From Microbacterium paraoxydans (GTDB lineage Bacteria; Actinomycetota; Actinomycetes; Actinomycetales; Microbacteriaceae): 64,000 bases of DNA. The DNA lies in assembly GCF_018224615.1 (NCBI RefSeq), contig NZ_JAGTUK010000001.1, positions 186,001 to 250,000 of the forward strand, read 5' to 3'. Under the pieces are notes generated by a model that worked only from the letters and a program-made list of their open reading frames with translations, ran no database searches and was not told the DNA's origin. The translations under genes were made by a program, and so were the position numbers. Shown here one piece after another: positions 24,364 to 31,900 of this stretch; positions within the stretch are counted from its first letter, which is position 1, and the number at the start of each line of letters is the position of its first letter.

Positions 24364-25839
24364 GTGGACGGGTTCGCGGCGGTCGACTTCGGGTTCGCCC
24401 GCGAGGTCCTGCAGCGGGGCATCGCGGCGCTGTATCTCGTCGCGTTCGTCTCCACGCTGAACCAGTTCCGGCCGCTGCTGGGGGAGCACGGACTCCTGCC
24501 CGCACCCGCGCTGCTCGACTGGGTGGCGCAGAAGCCGGAGCGGCGGAAGCTGCTGCACCCCACGCTGTTCACGCGCCTCCGCTACAGCGACCGGCGGCTG
24601 GTGATGCTCGCGTGGGCCGGGATCGTGGTCGCGGCGCTGCTGGTGGCGGGGGTGCCGCAACTCGGGCCGCCATGGGTGCCGATGCTGGCGTTCCTGGCGC
24701 TGTGGCTCGGCTACATGTCGGTCGTGAGCATCGGGCAGACGTTCTACTCCTTCGGGTGGGAGATGCTGCTGCTGGAGGCCGGGTTCCTCGCGGCGTTCCT
24801 CGGGTCGCACGACCAGCCGCCACCCGTCGTGGTGATCATGCTGTTCTGGTGGCTGCTGTTCCGGCTGGAGTTCGGGGCCGGGATGATCAAGATCCGCGGC
24901 GGGCGGGAGTGGCGCGACCTGACCGCCATGACCTTCCACCACGAGACGCAGCCGATGCCAGGGCCGCTCAGCCGGCAGGCGCACCTGCTACCGCGGTGGT
25001 TCCACACGCTCGAGGTGATCGGCAACCACGTGGCACAGCTCGTGGTGCCGTTCTTCCTGTTCGCGCCGCTGCTGTCGCTGTGGGTGCCCGGCCCGGTGCC
25101 GCAGATCGTGGGGGCGGTCGCGGGGGCCGTCGTGATCGCGACGCAGCTGTGGCTCGTGCTCACCGGCAACTTCGCGTGGTTGAACGCGGCGACGATCGTG
25201 CTCGGGTTCTCGGCGATCGGGCTGCCGGGGGTCGGAGCGCCGGAGCGGACTCCGGAGACCGTGCTGCCGTGGCTCGTGTCGGGGATGCCGCTGTGGTGGG
25301 TCGTGGTGACGTCGGCCGTGGGGCTGCTGTTCGTGGTGCTGAGCGTGCCCGCCGTGCGCAACCTCTTCGCGCGGCGGCAGCTGATGAATGCGAGCTTCAA
25401 CCGCTGGCAGCTCGGCAACGCCTACGGCGCGTTCGGCACGGTCACGCGGCAGCGCGTCGAGATCGTGGTGGAGGGCTCCGCCGACGAGGACGGCATGCAC
25501 TGGCGCGAGTACGAGTTCCGGGGGAAGCCGGGCGACGTGCGGCGGGTGCCGCGGCAGTTCGCCCCGTATCACCTGCGGCTGGACTGGCTGATGTGGTTCC
25601 TGCCGCTCGGGCACTCGCTGGACGACTGGTTCACCGTGTTCCTGGTGCGACTCCTCGAAGCGGACGAGCCCACGCTGCGGATGCTGCGGGTCGACCCGTT
25701 CCACGGCGAGCGGCCGCGGTGGGTGCGGGCGGTGTCGTACCGCTACCGCTTCGCCACCAGGGCCGAGCACCGCGCGGACGGCGCCGTGTGGGTGCGCACG
25801 CGACGCCGCGTCGTGCTCGGTCCGGTGGGCCTGCGCTGA
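24364..25839 (+). CDS. Lipase maturation factor (LMF) family membrane protein
   Basis: A protein of 491 residues with about eight to ten hydrophobic segments. Family features include SIGQTFYSFGWEMLLLEAGFLAAFL, the FRLEFGAGMIKIRGG motif, the MTFHHETQPMPGPLS loop, and the C-terminal WREYEFRGKPGDVRR and HLRLDWLMWFLPLG segments conserved between bacterial and animal LMF1. In animals LMF1 folds lipases in the ER; the bacterial role is not established. GTG 24364 is chosen by a -10 element 6 bases upstream; GTG 24358 would add two residues. Single gene, convergent with the DrrB-like permease, with a bidirectional terminator between. Confidence 0.85.
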   Translation: MDGFAAVDFGFAREVLQRGIAALYLVAFVSTLNQFRPLLGEHGLLPAPALLDWVAQKPERRKLLHPTLFTRLRYSDRRLVMLAWAGIVVAALLVAGVPQLGPPWVPMLAFLALWLGYMSVVSIGQTFYSFGWEMLLLEAGFLAAFLGSHDQPPPVVVIMLFWWLLFRLEFGAGMIKIRGGREWRDLTAMTFHHETQPMPGPLSRQAHLLPRWFHTLEVIGNHVAQLVVPFFLFAPLLSLWVPGPVPQIVGAVAGAVVIATQLWLVLTGNFAWLNAATIVLGFSAIGLPGVGAPERTPETVLPWLVSGMPLWWVVVTSAVGLLFVVLSVPAVRNLFARRQLMNASFNRWQLGNAYGAFGTVTRQRVEIVVEGSADEDGMHWREYEFRGKPGDVRRVPRQFAPYHLRLDWLMWFLPLGHSLDDWFTVFLVRLLEADEPTLRMLRVDPFHGERPRWVRAVSYRYRFATRAEHRADGAVWVRTRRRVVLGPVGLR

Positions 25840-25864
25840 GGCGACACCCCGCCGAGCGCGGCGA

Positions 25865-25902
25865 AACGCTCCGGCCGGGGGAGAGTCCCCGGTCGGAGCG
25901 TT
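25865..25902. terminator. Bidirectional terminator between LMF gene and drug exporter operon
   Basis: AACGCTCCGGCCGGGG (25865-25880) pairs with CCCCGGTCGGAGCGTT (25887-25902), a 16-bp stem with one G-T pair and a 6-base loop, midway between two convergent genes. Confidence 0.8.
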
Positions 25903-25921
25903 CCGTCTCGCTTGGCGTCGA

Positions 25922-26689
25922 TCAGCTGACCTTCTTCCGGTAGGAGATGATCGCGAACACGTAGGCGACCACGAGGATGCCGACGCACCAGGCGAGGGCG
26001 ATCCAGATGTCGTTGCCGACGGGCTGCTCCGCGAACAGCGCCTGGATGGTGTTGACGATCGAGGTGACCGGCTGGTTGTCGGCGAACCACTGCACCGGAC
26101 CGGGCATCGTGTCGGTCGGCACGAACGCCGAGCTGATGAACGGCAGGAAGATCAGCGGGTACGAGAACGCGCTCGCCCCGTCGACCGTCTTGGCGTTGAG
26201 GCCCGCGATGATCGCCAGCCACGTGAGTGCCAGGGTGAACAGCATCAGGATGCCGATCACGCCGAGCCAGGCCCACACGCTCGCCCCGGTGCGGAACCCC
26301 ATCAGGAACCCGACGCCGAAGATGATCGCGAGGGTGATCGCGTTGGCCGTGAGCGACGTGAGTACGTGTGCCCACAGCACGCTCGACCGGGCGATCGGCA
26401 TGGAGTGGAAGCGCTCGAAGATGCCGCTCTGCATGTCGGTGAACAACCGGAACGCGGTGTACGCGATGCCCGACGCGATCGCGATCAGCAGGATGCCGGG
26501 CAGCAGGTAGTTCACGTAGTTCTCGGTGCCGGTGCTCTGCTGGAGCGCGCCGCCGAAGACGTACACGAACAGGAGCATCAGCGCGATCGGGGTGACCGCC
26601 GTGGTGATGATCGTGTCGGGACTGCGGAAGATGTGCCGCATCGAGCGGCCCGTGAGCGTCGCCGTATCGGCGGCGAAGTGCGTGGTCAT
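25922..26689 (-). CDS. ABC-2 type drug exporter permease (DrrB-like)
   Basis: A protein of 255 residues with six membrane helices and the ABC-2 permease core: an N-terminal cytoplasmic helix (ATLTGRSMRHIFRSPDTII), then FERFHSMPIARSSVLWAHV and the conserved FLPFISSAFVPTDTMPGPVQWFADNQPV motif of DrrB-type permeases. ATG 26689 overlaps the ATPase stop. It is the membrane half of a daunorubicin-resistance-type exporter; last gene of a PadR-DUF1048-ATPase-permease operon. Confidence 0.92.
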   Translation of the reverse strand: MTTHFAADTATLTGRSMRHIFRSPDTIITTAVTPIALMLLFVYVFGGALQQSTGTENYVNYLLPGILLIAIASGIAYTAFRLFTDMQSGIFERFHSMPIARSSVLWAHVLTSLTANAITLAIIFGVGFLMGFRTGASVWAWLGVIGILMLFTLALTWLAIIAGLNAKTVDGASAFSYPLIFLPFISSAFVPTDTMPGPVQWFADNQPVTSIVNTIQALFAEQPVGNDIWIALAWCVGILVVAYVFAIISYRKKVS

Positions 26690-27459
26690 GCTGCGTCCTC
26701 CTTCGTGGACGAGGGGCCGATCAGGGTGAGGAAGATCTCCTCGAGGGTGGGCTGCTTCTCGACGTACTCGACCTGGGCGGGCGGCAGCAGCCGCTTGAGC
26801 CCGGCGAGGGTGTCGTTCGCGATGATGCGGCCCTCGTGCAGGATCGCGATGCGGCCGGCGAGCTGCTCGGCCTCGTCGAGGTACTGCGTGGTGAGCAGCA
26901 CCGTGGTGCCGCCGTCGGCGAGCTGCTTCACGACGTCCCACACCTCGATGCGCGACTCCGGGTCGAGCCCGGTGGTCGGCTCGTCGAGGTAGATCACCTC
27001 GGGGTCGCCGACCAGGCTCATCGCGATGTCGAGCCGGCGGCGCATGCCACCGGAGTACGTGCCGACCTTGCGGCTGCCCGCGTCGGTCAGGCGGAACGTG
27101 GCAAGCAGCCGGTCGGCCACCGCGCCGGGGTCGGGCAGGTGGCGCAGCTTGGCGACGAGCACCAGGTTCTCGCGCCCGGTGAGGATCTCGTCGACCGCGG
27201 CGAACTGCCCGGTGAGGCTGATCTTCTCCCGCACGCCGAGCGGGTTCGCCGCCACGTCGATCCCCTGCACCGTCGCGGTGCCGGTGTCGGCCTTCAGCAG
27301 CGTGGAGAGGATGCGCACCATCGTGGTCTTGCCCGCGCCGTTCGACCCGAGGAGGGCGAAGATCGATCCCCGCTCCACCTCGAAGTCGACGCCGCGCAGC
27401 ACGTGCAGGTCTTTGTAGGACTTCTCGATGCCGCGCACCGAGATGGCGGTGTTCGTCAT
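26686..27459 (-). CDS. ABC drug exporter ATP-binding protein (DrrA-like)
   Basis: A protein of 257 residues. Walker A is LGSNGAGKTT, the Q-loop LTGQFAAVDEILTGREN, the signature YSGGMRRRLDIAMSL, Walker B VIYLDEPTTGLDP, and the H-loop reads LLTTQYLDEAEQLA with Gln in place of His, as is usual in DrrA proteins. It powers export of a hydrophobic drug with the permease downstream. ATG 27459 overlaps the DUF1048 stop. Confidence 0.93.
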   Translation of the reverse strand: MTNTAISVRGIEKSYKDLHVLRGVDFEVERGSIFALLGSNGAGKTTMVRILSTLLKADTGTATVQGIDVAANPLGVREKISLTGQFAAVDEILTGRENLVLVAKLRHLPDPGAVADRLLATFRLTDAGSRKVGTYSGGMRRRLDIAMSLVGDPEVIYLDEPTTGLDPESRIEVWDVVKQLADGGTTVLLTTQYLDEAEQLAGRIAILHEGRIIANDTLAGLKRLLPPAQVEYVEKQPTLEEIFLTLIGPSSTKEDAA

Positions 27460-27827
27460 GACCGGTTCTCCTTCTTCTTCGCGTCGGCGACCGCCTGCGT
27501 CAGGCGAGCGCGCTCCTTGTCGACCCACTGGGTGCCGCCGTACGCCTCGGCGTAGGTCTCGGCGAACTCGACGGGGTCGGCGCCGATGATGTCGTCGATC
27601 GGGGTGCCGTCGATCGCGGCGCGCTCCCACAGGTCGGCGAGGTCGAGGAAGATCTGCACCAGGGTGTCCCCGTCGGTGATCCCTCCGTAGTACATGGTGT
27701 AGCGGTGCTGGGCGTTGGCGACCGTGCGGTACGGCTCGGGCAGCGCCTCGATCCGGGCCTTCGCCTGCTTGTACTGCTTCTTCTGCTCGAGCGATCCGGT
27801 GAGCGCTTCGATCCACTTGGCGGCCAT
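27456..27827 (-). CDS. DUF1048 protein
   Basis: A small soluble protein of 123 residues, mainly helical and charged (KKQYKQAKARIEALPEPYRTV, then MYYGGITDGD). It matches DUF1048 proteins, which recur between PadR regulators and DrrAB-type exporters in actinobacteria and Firmicutes. Its role is unknown. It starts 1 base downstream of the PadR stop and overlaps the ATPase start by 4 bases, so it is firmly part of the operon. Confidence 0.85.
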   Translation of the reverse strand: MAAKWIEALTGSLEQKKQYKQAKARIEALPEPYRTVANAQHRYTMYYGGITDGDTLVQIFLDLADLWERAAIDGTPIDDIIGADPVEFAETYAEAYGGTQWVDKERARLTQAVADAKKKENRS

Positions 27828-27828
27828 G

Positions 27829-28173
27829 TCAGTTCTCCTTGCTGGGGGTGTGGGTGGTGTTGAGTCGTTCGATGTGCTGCGCCAGGAAGTTCCAGGTGGT
27901 CCAGAACTCCTGCAGCTCCTGTCGGCCGGCGGCGTTCAGGGTGTAGACCTTGCGGGGCGGTCCCTTTTCGCTCGGAACCTTCTCGACGTCGACGAGCTTC
28001 TTCTGCTCGATCCTGACCAGCAGGGCGTAGACGGTGCCCTCGGCGGTGTCGGTGAAGCCGTGCTCCCGCAGGCGGGTGGTGATCTCGTAGCCGTAGGCCG
28101 GCTGCTCGGCGAGGAGGGCCAGAACGATGCCCTCCAGGGTGCCCTTGAGCATCTCGGTCATCTGCTTGCCCAT
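27829..28173 (-). CDS. PadR-family transcriptional regulator
   Basis: A protein of 114 residues. The N-terminal winged HTH is EMLKGTLEGIVLALLAEQPAYGYEITTRL with the typical GTVYALLVRIEQKKLV recognition region, and there is a single C-terminal dimerisation helix (PadR-s2 type). It heads the drug exporter operon and most likely represses it until a hydrophobic drug binds. The palindromic cluster at 28198-28263 upstream of its start is the likely operator. Confidence 0.92.
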   Translation of the reverse strand: MGKQMTEMLKGTLEGIVLALLAEQPAYGYEITTRLREHGFTDTAEGTVYALLVRIEQKKLVDVEKVPSEKGPPRKVYTLNAAGRQELQEFWTTWNFLAQHIERLNTTHTPSKEN

Positions 28174-28197
28174 CGGGTCCTCCTCTCCTCATGTTCG

Positions 28198-28263
28198 GTA
28201 CTCAGTGTTGCTGGGTACCGGTACAAAGTAACACTGAGTACCGGTACTTAGCAACACCGAATA
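28198..28263. promoter_or_regulatory. PadR operator cluster
   Basis: GTACTCAGTGTT (28198-28209) and AACACTGAGTAC (28230-28241) are perfect 12-bp inverted arms. TACCGGTAC occurs in both intervals, and a degenerate third arm, AACACCGAATAC, is at 28252-28263. GTAC-bounded arms like these are typical PadR sites. It lies just upstream of the PadR start codon. Confidence 0.75.
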
Positions 28264-28317
28264 CCGAAACTCTTTCGGAGCGGTGTGAGGGAGGCGTCCG
28301 CGCGGCGGGCGCCCCCG

Positions 28318-28698
28318 TCAGCAGCAGCCGGGCAGGCGGTTGCCGAACAGCGGCAGCGTGAGCGCGGCGCGACCGGCGACGTAGGTCGCGGCGAGCAGCA
28401 CGAGCAGCAGAACCGTCCCGATCATCGGCGCCCACGCCCTGGCTCTGGGGTGCTGCCGGAGCAGGATCATGGCCACGACCGTCGCCGCCAGCAGCACGAG
28501 GGCCCCGAGGTAGAACGTGTCGATCGCGGCCGAGAACGCCGAGTAGTCGCAGGAGGTCTCGGTGCAGCTCGCGACGCTCAGCGTCGAGGTGAACGTGATC
28601 GCGAAGCCGAGCACCGTGAAGACCACCTGGAGTCCCAGGCCCAGCGCGAGGAAGCTCCCGCCTGCCTCCGCCGCCGGCCGGCGGACCCCCGTGTCCAT
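28318..28698 (-). CDS. Unknown four-helix membrane protein
   Basis: A protein of 126 residues with four hydrophobic segments (about 15-40, 62-84, 92-110 and the C-terminal region) and Cys pairs in the first outer loop (ASCTETSCDYS) and at the C-terminus (PGCC). No family recognised. It is transcribed away from the giant DUF11 protein and is separated from the PadR gene by about 140 bases holding the operator. The Cys pattern could form a disulfide in the outer loop. Confidence 0.6.
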   Translation of the reverse strand: MDTGVRRPAAEAGGSFLALGLGLQVVFTVLGFAITFTSTLSVASCTETSCDYSAFSAAIDTFYLGALVLLAATVVAMILLRQHPRARAWAPMIGTVLLLVLLAATYVAGRAALTLPLFGNRLPGCC

Positions 28699-28922
28699 CG
28701 CGCCATGGTCTCACGCGGGGGTGCGGCCCCCACGGAGCGCGGGGTGAAAAGGCGGGGTGAATTCTCCCGGATCCGCCGGGACGGGCCCGCCCGCCCGGGC
28801 AGTCTGGCGGTGGCCCGGACCGAGTTCACCATGCCCGAGTGGTGCTCGGCGGTCGCCTGAGGGGGCGGGGGCTTCCGTGTGCGCGCACGCGCCGCGGACA
28901 GCGAGGGATGGGGAGTGAAGTC

Positions 28923-31900
28923 GTGGGATTCCGTGATGCCCGAGAGCAGCGGCCGAGCCGCTGGAGCCGCACCAGGAGACTGATCGGCGGTGTCGTGAGC
29001 ACCGCGCTGGTCGCGTCGTCGATGGTCGTCATCGGCGGCACGATGACCGCGGCCCCCGCGGCCGCAGCCGAGCCGTTCCTGTGCACGCCCGGCGCCGTCT
29101 ACGTGCAGAGCACCACCGACGTGCGCGAGTTCGTCGTGAACGAGCAGGGTGGTGCCCCGGGCAACGGCGGCACGCTCAGCTCGGTCAACCTGGGCACGAA
29201 CCACTCCAACAACGCCCTCGGCGTCTCCTCCAGCGGTCGCTACGCCTACACGGTCACCAATGCGGCCGGCACGAAGATGCTTGCCAAGCACGACCGCGTG
29301 ACCGACACCACCACCCGCACCTCGTTCACGCTCAACTCCTCGGTGCTGCGCGGCGCGGTGCACCCGGTCACGGGTGTCTACTACTTCGCCAGCGGCACGA
29401 TCGGCGGTGCCATCAACCTGTACGCGTGGAACGAGAACGTCACGCCGCAGACCTACGTGCAGGTCGGCACGCTGCGCCCCACCACCGGTAGCAGCGCGTT
29501 CGGCGCCAACGGCGACATGGCCTTCAGCGCCTCCGGTCAGCTCGTGCTCGTGGCCGACAACTTCATCTACTCGTCCGACCTGCCCGCCTCGCTCGAGCCG
29601 AGCACCGCCACGATCGACGCCAAGCAGGTGCACGACATGGGCGCCGGCGTGCAGGGCAACGGCATCGCGTTCGGAAACCTCGGGCACATCTTCGTATCGG
29701 TCTCGGGCGGCGGCAACCGCATCATCGAGGTGGACCTGCCGCGCGGTCAGACCGTGAACACCACGTCGCTCGGCAGCTTCGCGCCCACCGACATGGCCAG
29801 CTGCACGTTCCCGAACACGCTCACGTTGAAGAAGGACCTGCCCAACGGGCGCCAGGCCGACACCGACCAGTTCGCGCTGCGCGTGCAGTCGCCCGCGGGC
29901 TACCAGGTCGCGCAGACCGACGCCACCACGCGCGGCACCCAGTCCGGCCTGCAGCCCGACTACGCGGGACCCGTGTTCACGAACCAGGGCGACACGTTCC
30001 GCCTCTCGGAGTCTCCCGCCGGCACGACCGACCCCACGCGCTACGACGCCTCGCTGGTGTGCGTGCAGGTCAACCCCGACGGCTCGACGACCCCGGTCGC
30101 GGTGACCGCCGACGGCCAGGTGACCCAGCCCGCCGGACCCCTGGGCACCGACGTCACCTGCACGTACACGAACCTGCGCCTGGCCCCCGACCTGGCCCTG
30201 CGCAAGACCTCCGACCCCGCGAACGGCTCCGCCGTGCGTCCGGGCCAGCGCCTCACCTACACGGTCGAGGCCGAGAACACCGGCAACACGCGCCTCGACC
30301 CGGTGACCGTGACCGACGACCTGTCCGGCGTGCGCGCCTTCGCCACCTACCAGGGCGACGTCGCCACCGCGATCGACGGCGACCCGGTGACCACCGGTGC
30401 CGCCACCGTCACGGGCGACGAACTCGCCTGGACCGGCGCCCTCGAGCCCGGCCAGGTGCTCACCGTGACCTACTCCGTGATCGTCGACGAGGGCGTGGAG
30501 GGCGAGCGCCTCGCCAACAGCGTCACCGCGTCGGGCACGCCCCCCGGCGGCTTCGACCCGCTCGTGCCGCCGGCCGTCACGACCGAGCACCCCGTCGCCG
30601 GCTTCGAGCTCGTCAAGACCTCCTCGCCCGCCGCGGGCAGCGTGGTCGAGCCCGGCCAGACCATCCAGTACACCGTCACCGGCACCAACACCGGCGCCAC
30701 CACGCTCGACCCCGCCTCGCTCACGGACGACCTCGCCGGTGTGCTCGCGCACGCCGCATACAACGGCGACCTCGCGACCGCGATCGACGGCACCACGCTC
30801 ACCACGGGCGGCGCGACCCTCAGCGGCAGCACCCTCTCCTGGACCGGGGCCCTGCAGCCCGGGCAGTCCGTGACCGTGACGTACTCGGTGACCGTGGGTC
30901 AGGACGCCTCGGGGGAGATCCTGCGCAACACCGTCTCGGGCACCGCCACCCCGACCACGCCCACCCCCGGCGACCCCACCGGACCGCAGGTGCCCGGCGA
31001 GCCGATCGTGCCGCCCACCTCCACCACGGAGCACCCCGTGCTCGGCTCGGGCTTCACCGTCTCCAAGTCGGCCGATCCCGCCTCGGGCACCGCCGTCGAG
31101 GCCGGGGACACCATCACCTACACGATCACCGGCACCAACACCGGTGACACGGCGCTCGACCCCGCCGAGATCGTGGACGACCTGTCCGGCGTGCTCGGCT
31201 CCGCCGCCTACAACGACGACGCGACCGCCGACCGCGGCACCGTCTCGGTCACGGGCGACACGCTCACGTGGCGCGGCTCTCTGCCGAAGGGCGCCTCCGT
31301 CACCATCCGCTACACCGTCACGGTCGACGCGGGCGTCGAGAAGGCGCTGCTGCGCAACGTCGCGACGGGCGAGGGCACCCCGCGGATCCCGGTCGACCCG
31401 AGCGATCCCGACGGACCCACCCGTCCGGGCACGCCGCTCACCCCGCCGCCCGCCGAAACCACGCACCCCGTGGTCGACACCGGGTTCGAGGTCGCCAAGA
31501 CCGCCGACCCCGTGTCCGGCACCGCCGTCCGTGCGGGCGACACGATCACGTACACGGTCACCGGCGTCAACACGGGCAACACCGTGCTCGACCCCGCCAC
31601 GATCACCGACGACCTCTCCGCCGTGCTCGCCCACGCCGCCTACAACGGCGACGCGACCGCGACCTCCGGCACCGTCGTGCTGAACGGCACCGCGCTCGCC
31701 TGGACCGGGGTGCTGCAGCCGGGCGACCGCGTCGAGATCACGTACTCCGTGACCGTGGCCGCCGACGCGACCGGCGTGCTGCTGCGCAACTCGGTCGAGG
31801 GCGCTGGCACCCCGCTGATCCCGTCCGACCCGACCGATCCGGGCAGCCCCACCACACCGGGCACCCCGGTGGAGACGCCGCCCGCGACCACCGAGCACCC

